Shown: piece after piece, positions 27,400 through 41,921 of the stretch
How the letters are laid out: each line of letters starts with the position of its first letter
How positions within the stretch are numbered: the stretch's first letter is position 1
Origin: Rubrivivax sp.
Lineage (GTDB): Bacteria > Pseudomonadota > Gammaproteobacteria > Burkholderiales > Burkholderiaceae_C
Reading direction: 5' to 3'
Length of the DNA: 64,000 bases
NCBI GenBank assembly: GCA_016719535.1
Contig: JADJYX010000013.1
Span: forward strand, 124,001-188,000
Translations under genes and position numbers: made by a program
The notes under the pieces: model-generated
The model's input: only the letters and a program-made list of their open reading frames with translations
The model's database searches: none
What the model was told of the DNA's origin: nothing

Positions 27400-28494
27400 T
27401 CAGCCGGGGTTGCGCAGGCGCCGGGAGTGGGCATGCACGGCCTCGACCAGGGCCGTCACATGCTCCGGCGGCGTGTGCTGGCTGATGCCATGTCCGAGGT
27501 TGAAGACATGGCCGTCCCAGCCGCCGTCGGCACGCTGCGGCGGGCCGAAGCTGTCCAGCACGGCCACGGCTTCGCGCGCCACGGCCTCGGGCGGCGCAAA
27601 CAGCACTGCCGGGTCGAGGTTGCCCTGCAACGCGACCTTGGCGCCGACCGCCGCGCGCGCCCGGCCCAGGTTGACGGTCCAGTCCAGGCCGACGACATCG
27701 GCGCCGCAGTCGGCAATCTCGGGCAGCCAGGGGCCGCCGCCCTTCGTGAAGACGATCACCGGGATGCGCTGGCCGTCCTTGTGGCGCTGCAGGCCGGCCA
27801 CCACGCGGCGCGTGTAGTCGAGGCTGAAGCGCTGGAAGGCGCCGTCGGCGAGCACGCCGCCCCAGCTGTCGAACACCATCAGCGCCTGCGCGCCGGCGTC
27901 GACCTGGGCATTGAGGTAGGCGGTGACGGCGCGCGCATTGACGTCGAGGATGCGGTGCATCAGGTCCGGGCGCCCGTACAGCATCGACTTCACGAGGCGG
28001 TAGTCGTCGCTGCCGCCACCTTCGACCATGTAGCAGGCCAGCGTCCAGGGGCTGCCGGAAAAGCCGATCAGCGGCACCCGGCCATCCAGCGCGCGGCGGA
28101 TCGAGGTGACGGCGTCGAAGACATAGCGCAGCTTGTCGAGGTCGGGCACCTGCAGCGCGGCGACCGCGGCCTCGTCGCGCACCGGGTGCGCAAATTTCGG
28201 CCCTTCGCCGGCGCCGAAACTCAGGCCCAGGCCCATGGCGTCGGGCACGGTGAGGATGTCGCTGAAGAGGATGGCGGCGTCGAGCGCATAGCGCTCCAGC
28301 GGCTGCAGCGTCACCTCGGTGGCGTAGGGCACATTGGTGGCCAGGCCCATGAAGCTGTTGCCGGCCTTGACGCGCGTGGCCCGGTATTCGGGCAGGTAGC
28401 GCCCGGCCTGGCGCATCAGCCACATCGGCGTATGGGTGGTGGGCTGGCGCAGGCAGGCGCGCAGGAAGGTGTCGTTGCGAAGCGGGGCAAACAT
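27400..28494 (-). CDS. hemE: Uroporphyrinogen decarboxylase
   Basis: 364 aa. The signature [15 protein letters not shown] lies near the N-terminus, then [15 protein letters not shown] (Asp substrate ligand), the second signature [26 protein letters not shown] and the C-terminal [16 protein letters not shown]. It removes four carboxylates from uroporphyrinogen III to give coproporphyrinogen III in haem synthesis. Length is normal. A short Rossmann-fold gene lies upstream, ending 7 bp before the ATG, so the two may be one transcript. Confidence 0.96.
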   Translation of the reverse strand: MFAPLRNDTFLRACLRQPTTHTPMWLMRQAGRYLPEYRATRVKAGNSFMGLATNVPYATEVTLQPLERYALDAAILFSDILTVPDAMGLGLSFGAGEGPKFAHPVRDEAAVAALQVPDLDKLRYVFDAVTSIRRALDGRVPLIGFSGSPWTLACYMVEGGGSDDYRLVKSMLYGRPDLMHRILDVNARAVTAYLNAQVDAGAQALMVFDSWGGVLADGAFQRFSLDYTRRVVAGLQRHKDGQRIPVIVFTKGGGPWLPEIADCGADVVGLDWTVNLGRARAAVGAKVALQGNLDPAVLFAPPEAVAREAVAVLDSFGPPQRADGGWDGHVFNLGHGISQHTPPEHVTALVEAVHAHSRRLRNPG

Positions 28495-28501
28495 GGGCCG
28501 A

Positions 28502-29266
28502 TTATGGTTGCCGGCCATGCAGCAGCCAGGCATCCAGCGCCAACCCGGGCGCTGCGGCCTGCGCGGCATCCCACAGCACCTCGGCCGGCAGCACGCGCGT
28601 GCCGGGCGGCGCCGCGGCCAGCCCGCGCGCCAGCTGCACGACCAGCTGCGCCAGGCGCACCGCACGCACCGGCTGCTGGCGCTGCGGCACCATCCAGCGC
28701 AGCTGCGACAGCCACCACGCCGCAAAGCGCGGCAGCCAGCCGCCGGCAACGCGGGTGGACGCCGACTGCGCCGCGCGCACAAAGACCAGGTGTTCGAAAC
28801 CCAGCGTTGCCACCGCCGCCTCGTCGTGCGAGGCAAAGCCCTGGGCCAGCGCCTGCGGCAGCAGCGCCGGCGCATGCGGCAACACCACCAGCAGGCGGCG
28901 CGTGCCAGCCCGCTGCAAGGCCCGGGCCAGGGGCAGCAGCTCGCCCGGGCCGGGCTGCAGAAAGGCGTCGTCGCGGCCGTTGCTGTGGCGCTCACGCTCG
29001 AAAACGAGGAACGCGGTGTCGATCCCCAGCGGCACCCCGGCCAGCAGGCGGGCCGCAGGCAGCGGCTGCAGGCCGCGCAGCGTCGACGCCAGCGGGCCGG
29101 TCACCACCGCGGCCACGCGCTGGAAGCGGCCGGCGACCAGCGCCTCGGCCAGCACCGCGGACCCCAGCGTGCCGCCGGCGCCCACCACGAGGGCGACTTC
29201 GAGCGGGCGCAGCGGCGGCCGGGGCTGGTGGTGCGCGCCTTGCAGCGCCTGTGCGACGGTGTCCAT
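28502..29266 (-). CDS. NAD(P)-binding Rossmann-fold protein (SDR/epimerase-like)
   Basis: 254 aa. The N-terminus reads [22 protein letters not shown], a Rossmann nucleotide-binding glycine pattern (GxGGxxG). Later segments such as [12 protein letters not shown] and the long helix near 190-215 fit NAD(P)-binding, SDR-like proteins. The usual YxxxK catalytic pair is not seen, so it may be a reductase-like or regulatory member. It runs into hemE with a 7-bp gap. Substrate unknown. Confidence 0.7.
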   Translation of the reverse strand: MDTVAQALQGAHHQPRPPLRPLEVALVVGAGGTLGSAVLAEALVAGRFQRVAAVVTGPLASTLRGLQPLPAARLLAGVPLGIDTAFLVFERERHSNGRDDAFLQPGPGELLPLARALQRAGTRRLLVVLPHAPALLPQALAQGFASHDEAAVATLGFEHLVFVRAAQSASTRVAGGWLPRFAAWWLSQLRWMVPQRQQPVRAVRLAQLVVQLARGLAAAPPGTRVLPAEVLWDAAQAAAPGLALDAWLLHGRQP

Positions 29267-29341
29267 GCGGCTTGATGGCCGATTGTCATCCCCCATCTGC
29301 CAGCGTGGACTAGGATGCGCTCCATTCAGGAGGACACAACG

Positions 29342-29971
29342 ATGAAGCTGCTGCGTGCGTGGGTCGGGCTGTGGGCGATGGCGTCGGTGCTGCTGCTGTC
29401 GGGCTGCGGCTACAACGACTTCCAGCGCCTGGACGAGCAGGTCAAGAGCGGGTGGGCCGAGGTGCTCAACCAGTACCAGCGGCGTGCCGATCTGGTGCCC
29501 AACCTGGTGGCCACCGTCAAGGGCGAGGCCAATTTCGAGCAGGAAACGCTGACCAAGGTGATCGAGGCGCGCGCGCGCGCGACATCGATCCAGGCGACGC
29601 CCGAACTGATCAACAACCCCGAGGCCTTCCAGAAGTTTCAGGCCGCGCAGGGCGAACTCTCGGGTGCGCTGAGCCGGCTGCTGGTGGTCAGCGAGAACTA
29701 CCCCAACCTGAAGGCCAACCAGGGCTTCCAGGACCTGCGCGTGCAGCTGGAGGGCACCGAGAACCGCATCACCGTGGCGCGCAACCGCTACATCAAGGCG
29801 GTGCAGGACTACAACGTGCTGGCGCGCAGCTTCCCCAGCAATCTGACGGCGATGGTCTTCGGCTACGAGGTGAAGCCCGGCTTCACGGTCAGCAACGAGG
29901 CCGCGATCTCGGCACCCCCTGCGGTCAATTTCGACAAGCCGGCCGCGCCGGCGGCGGCGGCGTCGAAGTAG
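29342..29971 (+). CDS. LemA-family lipoprotein
   Basis: 209 aa. The signal ends in the lipobox LLSGC (Cys22). The LemA core follows: FQRLDEQVKSGWAEVLNQYQ, RRADLVPNLVATVKGEAN, ITVARNRYIKAVQDYN, and FPSNLTAMVFGY. LemA proteins are long-helix envelope proteins of uncertain role, often paired with TPM-domain proteins, exactly as here. The ATG at 29342 follows AGGAGG. The TPM gene starts 7 bp after its stop. Confidence 0.93.
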   Translation: MKLLRAWVGLWAMASVLLLSGCGYNDFQRLDEQVKSGWAEVLNQYQRRADLVPNLVATVKGEANFEQETLTKVIEARARATSIQATPELINNPEAFQKFQAAQGELSGALSRLLVVSENYPNLKANQGFQDLRVQLEGTENRITVARNRYIKAVQDYNVLARSFPSNLTAMVFGYEVKPGFTVSNEAAISAPPAVNFDKPAAPAAAASK

Positions 29972-29978
29972 GCGCGTG

Positions 29979-30893
29979 ATGAGCCTCGGGCGCGCGCTGC
30001 GGGGCCTGCTGGCCCTGCTGGCGGTGCTGCTGCCGGTCGCCGCCTGGGCGCAGGCCGAACGGCCGGTGCCCGCACTCAGCGCCCGCGTGATCGACCAGAC
30101 GGGCACGCTGTCGGCCGAGCAGGCCGCCGCGCTGGAGGCCAAGCTGGCGGCCTTCGAGGCGCAGGCGGGCCCGCAGATCGTGGTGCTGCTGGTCAGCGCC
30201 ACGCAGCCCGAGGACATCGCCGCCTATGCGCAGCGCGTGGCCGACAGCTGGAAGATCGGCCGCCGCGCGGTCGGCGACGGGCTGCTGCTGGTGGTGGCCA
30301 AGGACGAACGCCGCGTGCGCATCGAGGTCGCCAAGGCGCTGGAAGGTGCGGTGCCCGACCTGGCCGCGCGGCAGATCATCGACCAGCACATCCGCCCGGC
30401 CTTTCGCGCCGACGACTATGCCGGCGGCCTGAATCGCGCCGTGGACGCGCTGATGGCGCGCATCCGCGGCGAAGGGCTGCCGGCGCCCGATGCGCGCCCC
30501 ACGCGCGGTGGCGGCGGGCTGGACCTGGAGCAGCTGGGGCTCTTCTTCTTCGTCGGCGTGCCCATCGTCGGGTCGGTGCTGACGGGGGTCTTCGGTCGCC
30601 GGCTGGGATCGCTGCTGACCGCGGGCGCCGCGGGCGGCATGGCCTGGTGGATCACCGCCACCGTGTGGCTGGCGGTGGCCGCCGGCATCGGCGCGCTGCT
30701 GATCGTCGGCCTGTTCGGCATCGGCTCGGCGCTGCGAAGCGCCGGCCGCGGACAAGGCGGTCCCTGGATCGGCAGCGGCGGCTTTGGCGGCGGTGGCGGC
30801 AGCGGCGGCGGCAGCTGGGGCGGCGGCGGCGGTGGCTTCTCTTCCGGCGGCGGCGGCGATTTCGGCGGCGGCGGCGCTTCCGGCGACTGGTGA
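29979..30893 (+). CDS. TPM-domain (YgcG-family) exported membrane protein with Gly-rich tail
   Basis: 304 aa. A signal peptide (cleavage near AWAQA) is followed by a TPM domain at about 35-170: ARVIDQTGTLSAEQAAALE, IVVLLVSATQPEDIAAYA and GDGLLLVVAKDERRVRIEV. Two membrane helices lie at about 185-250, and the last 45 residues are a Gly/Ser-rich tail ending GDW, typical of YgcG. It is likely the partner of the LemA protein upstream. Biochemical role is uncertain in this family. Confidence 0.9.
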   Translation: MSLGRALRGLLALLAVLLPVAAWAQAERPVPALSARVIDQTGTLSAEQAAALEAKLAAFEAQAGPQIVVLLVSATQPEDIAAYAQRVADSWKIGRRAVGDGLLLVVAKDERRVRIEVAKALEGAVPDLAARQIIDQHIRPAFRADDYAGGLNRAVDALMARIRGEGLPAPDARPTRGGGGLDLEQLGLFFFVGVPIVGSVLTGVFGRRLGSLLTAGAAGGMAWWITATVWLAVAAGIGALLIVGLFGIGSALRSAGRGQGGPWIGSGGFGGGGGSGGGSWGGGGGGFSSGGGGDFGGGGASGDW

Positions 30894-30906
30894 GGATGGC
30901 TTCCCG

Positions 30907-31413
30907 ATGAACCGCTGGCTGCGCATCCTCAGGCACCGCTGGATCGACGAGACCGACGCCCGGCGCGCGCTCGACGACGCCGCGCTCGACCGCCTGGCCG
31001 ATCGCGTGCGGCGCAGCGAGGTGCGCCACGGCGGCGAGATCCGCGTCTGCGTCGAGGCCGGGTTGCCGCTGTCCTACCTGTGGCGCGGCCTGTCGGCGCG
31101 CGACCGTGCGATCACGCTCTTCGGCAAGCTGCGTGTGTGGGACACCGAGGCCAACAACGGCGTGCTGATCTACCTGCTGCTGGCCGAGCACGCGATCGAG
31201 ATCGTGTGCGACCGCGGCGTGGCGCGCACCGTCCCCCAGGGCCATTGGGACGCGCTGGTCGCGCGCATGCGCGAGGCCTTCCGCGCCGGCCGCTTCGAGG
31301 CCGGGCTCGCCGAGGCCATCGACGCCGTCGACGCGCTGCTGGCGCAGCACTTTGCCGTCGAGGCCGGGGGGCCCAATCCCAACGAACTGCCCGACCGGCC
31401 GTTGCGGCGGTAG
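30907..31413 (+). CDS. Second TPM-domain protein, no signal peptide
   Basis: 168 aa. The TPM core is visible as GGEIRVCVEAGLPLS, TEANNGVLIYLLLAEHAIEIVCDRG and HWDALVARMREAFRAGRF. No signal peptide or Gly-rich tail is present, so it is probably cytoplasmic, unlike its neighbour. It starts 13 bp after the first TPM gene, completing a LemA-TPM-TPM operon. It is a known companion arrangement; function is not established. Confidence 0.85.
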   Translation: MNRWLRILRHRWIDETDARRALDDAALDRLADRVRRSEVRHGGEIRVCVEAGLPLSYLWRGLSARDRAITLFGKLRVWDTEANNGVLIYLLLAEHAIEIVCDRGVARTVPQGHWDALVARMREAFRAGRFEAGLAEAIDAVDALLAQHFAVEAGGPNPNELPDRPLRR

Positions 31414-31430
31414 CGCCCGGCCCGGCGCCG

Positions 31431-32225
31431 TCAGATCGGCTCGAAGGGACTGGCCGGCTGGTCGCGCAGCGGCTTGGCCGCCAGCGGCGGGAATTCGATC
31501 AGCTGTTCGGGCACCTTGCGGTCGGGGATGCCGTCGAGCAGGTGACGGATCAGCTTCAATCGCCCGCGGCGCTGGTCGTTGAAGTCGACCAGGGCCCAGG
31601 GCGCGTGCTTCGTGTGCGTGGCTTGCAGCATGCGGTCGCGGGCACGGCTGTAGTCGGCATACTTTTCGCGCGCCTGCAGGTCGATCGGCGACAGCTTCCA
31701 GCGCTTGAGCGGGTCCGCCAGGCGTTCGGCGAAACGCTCCTCCTGCTGCGCCTGGTCGACCGTGAGCCAGTATTTGAAGAGCAGGATGCCTTCGTCGACG
31801 AGCAGCTTCTCGAACACGGGTGCCTGCTTCAGGAAGGCCGTGGTTTCCTCGGGCTTGCAGAAGCCCATCACCGGCTCGACGCCGGCGCGGTTGTACCAGC
31901 TGCGGTCGAAGAGCACGATCTCGCCGGCCGCCGGCAGGTGCGGTACCCAGCGCTGGAAGATCCACTGGGTGCGCTCGCGCTCGCTCGGCTTGGGCAGCGC
32001 CACGACGCGGCACTGACGCGGGCTCAGCGCATCGGCAATGGCGCCGATGACGCCGCCCTTGCCGGCCGTATCCCGACCCTCGACGATGACGAGCAGCCGC
32101 TTGCCGGTGTGCTGCAGCCAGCGCGCCAGGTCGTTGAGCTCGAGCTGCAAGGGCTCGAGCCGATCCTCGTAGTCACTCTTGCCCAGCGCCTCGCGCTCGG
32201 CCTTGCGGCCGTCCTTCTTGCCCAT
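31431..32225 (-). CDS. ppk2: Polyphosphate kinase 2
   Basis: 264 aa. PPK2 motifs: Walker A GRDTAGKG (50-57), FDRSWYNRAGVEPVMGF with the catalytic Asp/Arg, and LVDEGILLFKYWLTV, then FNDQRRGRLKLI near the end. It transfers phosphate between polyphosphate and nucleotides; single-domain proteins of this length usually make GTP or ATP from polyphosphate. The ATG at 32225 follows AAGGAGG; an in-frame GTG/ATG extension upstream has no better site. It lies just downstream of atpC on the same strand, separated by a hairpin. Confidence 0.92.
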   Translation of the reverse strand: MGKKDGRKAEREALGKSDYEDRLEPLQLELNDLARWLQHTGKRLLVIVEGRDTAGKGGVIGAIADALSPRQCRVVALPKPSERERTQWIFQRWVPHLPAAGEIVLFDRSWYNRAGVEPVMGFCKPEETTAFLKQAPVFEKLLVDEGILLFKYWLTVDQAQQEERFAERLADPLKRWKLSPIDLQAREKYADYSRARDRMLQATHTKHAPWALVDFNDQRRGRLKLIRHLLDGIPDRKVPEQLIEFPPLAAKPLRDQPASPFEPI

Positions 32226-32270
32226 GTGCAGCCTCCTTGCCGGCCTGCATGGTAGCCGCTGCACGGATGA

Positions 32271-32302
32271 ACGCCCGCGCGACGCAGGGGCCGGGCGGGC
32301 GT
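32271..32302 (-). terminator. Candidate terminator after atpC
   Basis: ACGCCCGC (32271-32278) and GCGGGCGT (32295-32302) are perfect 8-bp complementary arms in the 100-bp gap between atpC and ppk2. No T-run follows, so termination would be weak or Rho-dependent. Reading through would place ppk2 under the atp promoter. Confidence 0.4.
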
Positions 32303-32325
32303 GCGCAGCGAGGGCGGCGCGCGGG

Positions 32326-32742
32326 CTACTTCTTGCGCAGCTTGGCGATGGCGGCGATCTGCGCGGCCATCATCGCGAATTCGCTCTGCGCCTTGGCCAG
32401 GTCGATGTCGCTCTTGGCGTTGCGCATGGCTTCCTCGGCAAGCTTCTTCGCCTCGGCGGCCTTGGCTTCGTCGAGGTCGTGGCCACGGATCGCGGTATCG
32501 GCCAGCACGGTGACGGTGCCCGGCTGCACCTCGAGAATGCCGCCGGCGACGAAGACGAATTCCTCCTCGCCGTTGTCGGCCCGCTCGATGCGCACGGCAC
32601 CGGGCTTGATGCGCGTGATCAGCGGCGTGTGGCGCGGCAGGATGCCGAGCTCGCCGTTCTCGCCCGGCAGCGCGACGAATTTGGCCTCGCCGCTGAAGAT
32701 GCTCTCTTCGGCGGAAACGACGTCGACGTGGATGGTGGCCAT
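32326..32742 (-). CDS. atpC: ATP synthase F1 subunit epsilon
   Basis: 138 aa. N-terminal beta sandwich ([50 protein letters not shown]) and the C-terminal two-helix arm rich in Ala, Lys and Glu that can inhibit ATP hydrolysis. Part of the central stalk. Last gene of atpIBEFHAGDC, but 130 bp after atpD, an unusually long gap for this operon. Confidence 0.96.
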   Translation of the reverse strand: MATIHVDVVSAEESIFSGEAKFVALPGENGELGILPRHTPLITRIKPGAVRIERADNGEEEFVFVAGGILEVQPGTVTVLADTAIRGHDLDEAKAAEAKKLAEEAMRNAKSDIDLAKAQSEFAMMAAQIAAIAKLRKK

Positions 32743-32816
32743 GGAGCGTCCTCTTTCCTACGTGTAAAAAGGTTCAAGAACCAAGCAGGCGGGTGTCTGG
32801 CTAGGCGCCGCGCACA

Positions 32817-32835
32817 GCCGTACGGACAGTACGGC
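32817..32835 (-). promoter_or_regulatory. Hairpin in the atpD-atpC spacer
   Basis: GCCGTAC (32817-32823) and GTACGGC (32829-32835) are perfect 7-bp arms around a 5-base loop, in the 130-bp gap between atpD and atpC (32743-32872). A processing or attenuation site that sets epsilon dosage is a possibility, not shown. Confidence 0.4.
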
Positions 32836-32872
32836 GAGCACGGCAACGACGCCAGGCGCCCGTATGCGCCGG

Positions 32873-35213
<2,341 letters not shown>

Positions 35214-35222
35214 GACGGCTCC

Positions 35223-36776
<1,554 letters not shown>

Positions 36777-36801
36777 GACGATTCTCCTGTTCGACCGGTG
36801 C

Positions 36802-37335
36802 TCAGGCAGTGAGCGCCGTCTTCATCTGTTCGAGGCGGGCGCGCACCGAGGTGTCGAGCACCTCGTCGCCCACCACCACGCGGATGCCGCCGATCAGGCC
36901 GGCATCCTCGACGACTTGGGGCTTGAGCTTGCGGCCGAAGCGTTTTTCCAGCGCCGGCATGATCTCGGCGACCTGCGCATCGGCGAGCGGGAACGCGCTG
37001 ACGATGGTGGCGTCGAAGACCCCGGCCCGTTCGTTGATCAGGCTGCGGTACTGGGCGGCGATCTCGGGCAGCGCATTGACACGGCCGTTCTCGATCACCG
37101 CCTGCAGCAGCCTGGCCACCGTCGGCGCCAGCGTCAGGTCCTTGTGCCGCAACACGTCGCCGAAGACGTTGTAGACCAGCGAGTGGGTGGCCTTCGGGCT
37201 CCCGGCCAGCGCCTGCAGCCGCTCGTCGGCCGCCACGGCCGCGACGGCATCGAGCTGCCCGGCGGTGCCGGCATCGGCCGCGGCCTTGAACAAGGCCTCG
37301 GCATAGGGGCGGGCGATGGTCGCGAGCTCTGCCAT
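36802..37335 (-). CDS. atpH: ATP synthase F1 subunit delta
   Basis: 177 aa. N-terminal helical bundle starting [15 protein letters not shown] and the conserved C-terminal [21 protein letters not shown], which contacts subunit b. Joins the peripheral stalk to the top of F1. One base after the atpF stop, so translation is probably coupled. Confidence 0.96.
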   Translation of the reverse strand: MAELATIARPYAEALFKAAADAGTAGQLDAVAAVAADERLQALAGSPKATHSLVYNVFGDVLRHKDLTLAPTVARLLQAVIENGRVNALPEIAAQYRSLINERAGVFDATIVSAFPLADAQVAEIMPALEKRFGRKLKPQVVEDAGLIGGIRVVVGDEVLDTSVRARLEQMKTALTA

Positions 37336-37336
37336 C

Positions 37337-37807
37337 TCAGAGCTCCGCCTTCAGGCGGCCCAACAGCTCGGCATGCACGCCGGCGTTGACCTCGCGCCGC
37401 AGGATCGCCTCGGCGCCCTTGACGGCCAGACCGGCCACCTGTTCGCGCAGCACCTCGCGGGCCTTGACGGCCTCCTGCTCGGCTTCGGCCTTGGCGGCGG
37501 CGATGATCTTGGCGCCTTCGTCGCTGGCACGCGCCTTGGCCTCCTCGATCATCTGCTGCGCCAGGCGCTCGGCATCGGCCAGGCGCTTGGCGGCGTCGTC
37601 GCGGGCGGCGGACAGCTGCTGCTCGACGCGCTTGTTGGCAGCGGCCAGATCGGCCTTGGCCTTGTCGGCAGCCGACAGGCCGTCGGCGATCTTCTTCGCG
37701 CGCTCGTCCAGCGCCGCCGTGATGGGCGGCCAGACAAAACGCATCGTGAACCAGACCAGGATCGCGAAGACGATCATCTGGACGATCAGGGTGGCATTGA
37801 TGCTCAC
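37337..37807 (-). CDS. atpF: ATP synthase Fo subunit b
   Basis: 156 aa, the length of E. coli b. One N-terminal membrane helix ([20 protein letters not shown]) then a long Ala/Lys/Glu-rich helix that forms the peripheral-stalk dimer. Lies between atpE and atpH in the usual order. Confidence 0.96.
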   Translation of the reverse strand: MSINATLIVQMIVFAILVWFTMRFVWPPITAALDERAKKIADGLSAADKAKADLAAANKRVEQQLSAARDDAAKRLADAERLAQQMIEEAKARASDEGAKIIAAAKAEAEQEAVKAREVLREQVAGLAVKGAEAILRREVNAGVHAELLGRLKAEL

Positions 37808-37883
37808 GGCGTAGACCTCGTCATGGGGTGATCACGGGCCGTGCGCGCATGGCGCCCCGACCCGGCGAACCGGCAGCGAAGGA

Positions 37884-39064
<1,181 letters not shown>

Positions 39065-39077
39065 GTCGAGATGCTCG

Positions 39078-39596
39078 TCAGGAACTGATTCTTGATGACC
39101 GCCCGCGCCACAGGAGCGCGACCCAATAAACCTTCATGCACAGCACCAGGCCCGCCAGCAAGGCCAGCCAGCTCAGGGGCTGCACGAGTCTCGGCGCGAG
39201 CATCAGCATCGCGATCGAGACCGCTATCTTGACCATCTCCCACAACATGAAGCTGACAGCGCTGGCGCCGGGCGACACGCTGGACAGACGACTGGTCATG
39301 CCGCGCGCCATCAAGGCACCCGGCACCACCACGGTGAACGCCCCGTACAGCAGCGACCACCCGACCTCCTGCCTGCCGGTGACCAGCGCTGCAAGCAGCG
39401 CCGCCACCGTACCGACCCCCATTTGCACCACGATGACACGCCACGGATTCAGCGGCGGGTCTTTCTCTCGCAGGGCTTGCGCTTCCTCCCGGGTCAGCGC
39501 CTTGAAGGCCGGTGCTTGCGCCTCATCTTCATCGTCACCCCAGCCGCCGGGGCTGTTCATCACCGGGTTCGCGGGTGCTTTCCGGTGTGAATCCAT
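39078..39596 (-). CDS. atpI: ATP synthase subunit I
   Basis: 172 aa. A hydrophilic N-terminal extension of about 50 residues, then four membrane helices ([19 protein letters not shown] and three more). AtpI proteins help assemble the c-ring or supply Mg2+. First gene of the atp operon; the -10 box TATAAT lies 36 bp upstream of the ATG. The long acidic N-terminus is seen in Burkholderiales relatives. Confidence 0.88.
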   Translation of the reverse strand: MDSHRKAPANPVMNSPGGWGDDEDEAQAPAFKALTREEAQALREKDPPLNPWRVIVVQMGVGTVAALLAALVTGRQEVGWSLLYGAFTVVVPGALMARGMTSRLSSVSPGASAVSFMLWEMVKIAVSIAMLMLAPRLVQPLSWLALLAGLVLCMKVYWVALLWRGRSSRISS

Positions 39597-39631
39597 GGTG
39601 GGAACGCGGATGCGGTCAGCAAAGCCATGGA

Positions 39632-39662
39632 ATTATACGAACAAACCCGTACCCCCCGGCAA
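39632..39662 (-). promoter_or_regulatory. Sigma-70-type promoter of the atp operon
   Basis: On the minus strand TATAAT (39632-39637) is a perfect -10 box. TTGCCG (39657-39662) is a fair -35 box at a 19-bp spacing, 2 bp longer than optimal. It faces atpI, whose ATG is 36 bp downstream. This is the clearest promoter in the window; no equally good one faces dsbD on the other side. Confidence 0.65.
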
Positions 39663-39786
39663 ACCCGTCCGATCACCGCCGCTTGACCCGTCTCCAGCAG
39701 GCAGCGGCGCGGTTGTGGTCTGATCACTGCAGCGCGCGGCACCGGGCCGCCGGAACCCTGGCCCGCTGCGGCCGCTCCAACCTGTG

Positions 39787-41904
39787 ATGTTCCGCCTTCT
39801 CGCCCTGCTGACCGCCACGCTGGCGCTCGCCCCCGCCCTCGACGCCGCGGCTTCCAGCCAGGTCACCACGCCCCAGGTGCGCGCCGAACTGGTGGCGCAC
39901 GCGCCCGAGGGCATCGCCCCCGGCAAGCCGCTGTCGCTGGGCCTGCTGATCGAGCACCAGCCGCACTGGCACACCTACTGGAAAAACCCCGGCGATTCCG
40001 GATTGCCGACCACGCTGGCGTGGACACTGCCCACGGGCCTGCAGGCCGGCGAGATCCAGTGGCCGACGCCGAAAAAACTGCCGGTCGGGCCGCTGATGAA
40101 TTTCGGCTACGAAGGCCGGCTGCTGCTGCCGGTGCCCGTCACGGTCACCGCCGCACCGGTCGGCGACACGCTGCGCCTGCAGCTGAAGGCCGAGTGGCTG
40201 GTGTGCAAGGACGTCTGCATCCCCGAGTCCGGCGCGTTCACGCTCGACGTGCCGGCCCGGGCCGCCAGCGCGGTCCATGGCGCGCTCTTCGAAGCCGCGC
40301 GCGCCGCGCTGCCGCAGCCGGTGAGTGGCGCCGATGCGAAGGCCCGCGTCGAGGGTGACGCGCTCGTCGTCGAGGTCGCGGGGCTGCCCGCCGCCTGGCG
40401 CGGCCGCGCGATCGATTTCCTGCCCGAGACCGCCGGCGTGATCCTCAATGCCGCCAAGCCGCAGGTCGACTGGGACGGCGACCGCTGGACCGCGCGCGTG
40501 CCGCTCGATCCGCAGCGCAGCGAGAGCCCGGCCACGCTACCCGTGGTGCTGGTCGGCGACGGCCAGGCCGCCGGGTTGCAGGTGGCGGTCGCCGTGACCA
40601 CGCCCTGGCCGGCACTGGCGGCGCTGCCCGGCGCAGCGGCGCCGGCGCTGGGCGACGCAGTGGTGCTGCCGCCGGCCGCCGCCGGCGGTGGCGTCGGTTT
40701 CGGCCTCGCGCTGGTCTTTGCGCTGCTCGGCGGCGCACTGCTCAACCTGATGCCCTGCGTCTTTCCGGTGCTGTCGCTCAAGGTCTTCGGCTTCGCCGCC
40801 CACGCGCACGACCGCCGCGGCCTGCTCGCCGGGGGGCTGGCCTATACCGTCGGCGTCGTGCTGTCCTTCGTCGCACTGGCCGCGCTGCTGCTGGCCCTGC
40901 GCGCGGGCGGCGAGCAGCTCGGCTGGGGCTTCCAGCTGCAGAGCCCGCTGTTCGTCGCCGCGCTGGCGGCGCTGTTCACGCTGATCGGGCTGAACCTGGC
41001 CGGCGTCTTCGAGTTCGGCTCGGTGCTGCCGGCGCGCTGGTCGGCGGCGCGCGCGCGCCACCCGATGGTCGACTCGCTGCTCACCGGGGTGCTGGCCGTG
41101 GCGGTGGCGTCGCCGTGCACGGCGCCCTTCATGGGTGCCTCGCTCGGTGTCGCGGTGACGATGCCGGCAGCACAGGCGCTGGCGGTGTTCGCGGCGCTGG
41201 GCCTGGGCATGGCAGCGCCTTACCTGCTGGCCAGCGCCTGGCCGGCGCTGGCGCGCGCGCTGCCGCGCCCAGGGCCCTGGATGGCGCACTTCAAGGCGCT
41301 GATGGCCTTCCCGATGTTTGCCACCGTCATCTGGCTGGTGTGGGTGCTGGGCCAGCAGGCGGGCATCGATGGCGTGGCCGGGCTGCTGGGCGCCTTGCTG
41401 GCGCTGGCCTTCGTGGCCTGGGCGCTGGGGTCGCCGGCGCTGGGGCGGAAGGCACGCACGGGTTTCGGCGTGCTGGCGGTGCTGCTGCTGGCGGGCGCGC
41501 TGTCCTGGGCGCTGCCGACGCTGCGCACGGTCGACAACGCCAGTGCCGCGCCCGCCGAGTCCGGCTGGGAAGCCTGGAGCCCCGAGCGCGTGGCCGAGCT
41601 CAGGGCCGCCGGCCGCCCGGTGTTCGTCGATTTCACTGCCGCCTGGTGCGTCACCTGCCAGTACAACAAGCGCACCACGCTGGCCGACGCCGCCGTGCAG
41701 GCCGACTTCCGGGCGCGCAACGTGGCGCTGCTGCGCGCCGACTGGACGCGCCGCGACCCGCGCATCAGCGCCGAGCTCGCCCGCCTGGGCCGCAGCGGCG
41801 TGCCGGTCTATGCACTCTATGCCCCTGGCGCTGCAGGGCCGCGCCTGTTGAGCGAGATTCTCGGCGTGGCCGAGGTGAAGGACGCCCTGGCCGGCCTGCG
41901 TTGA
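39787..41904 (+). CDS. dsbD: DsbD/ScsB-type thiol:disulfide interchange protein
   Basis: 705 aa. Signal peptide; N-terminal periplasmic domain with cysteines in WLVCKDVCIPESG (ScsB-type); eight membrane helices with the redox pair in LNLMPCVFPVLSLK and AVASPCTAPFMG; C-terminal thioredoxin domain with AAWCVTCQYNK. Electrons pass from cytoplasmic thioredoxin through the membrane pair to the periplasm, to keep cytochrome c maturation or isomerase substrates reduced. The ATG at 39787 is preferred to a GTG one codon earlier. It lies 17 bp before the redoxin gene. Confidence 0.92.
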   Translation: MFRLLALLTATLALAPALDAAASSQVTTPQVRAELVAHAPEGIAPGKPLSLGLLIEHQPHWHTYWKNPGDSGLPTTLAWTLPTGLQAGEIQWPTPKKLPVGPLMNFGYEGRLLLPVPVTVTAAPVGDTLRLQLKAEWLVCKDVCIPESGAFTLDVPARAASAVHGALFEAARAALPQPVSGADAKARVEGDALVVEVAGLPAAWRGRAIDFLPETAGVILNAAKPQVDWDGDRWTARVPLDPQRSESPATLPVVLVGDGQAAGLQVAVAVTTPWPALAALPGAAAPALGDAVVLPPAAAGGGVGFGLALVFALLGGALLNLMPCVFPVLSLKVFGFAAHAHDRRGLLAGGLAYTVGVVLSFVALAALLLALRAGGEQLGWGFQLQSPLFVAALAALFTLIGLNLAGVFEFGSVLPARWSAARARHPMVDSLLTGVLAVAVASPCTAPFMGASLGVAVTMPAAQALAVFAALGLGMAAPYLLASAWPALARALPRPGPWMAHFKALMAFPMFATVIWLVWVLGQQAGIDGVAGLLGALLALAFVAWALGSPALGRKARTGFGVLAVLLLAGALSWALPTLRTVDNASAAPAESGWEAWSPERVAELRAAGRPVFVDFTAAWCVTCQYNKRTTLADAAVQADFRARNVALLRADWTRRDPRISAELARLGRSGVPVYALYAPGAAGPRLLSEILGVAEVKDALAGLR

Positions 41905-41921
41905 TGCAAGGAGGACCGTCG

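Noticed and set aside
30775..30893. Dense GGCGGCGGC run as a repeat or mobile element
   Set aside because: It encodes the Gly-rich tail ending GDW that is typical of YgcG/TPM proteins.
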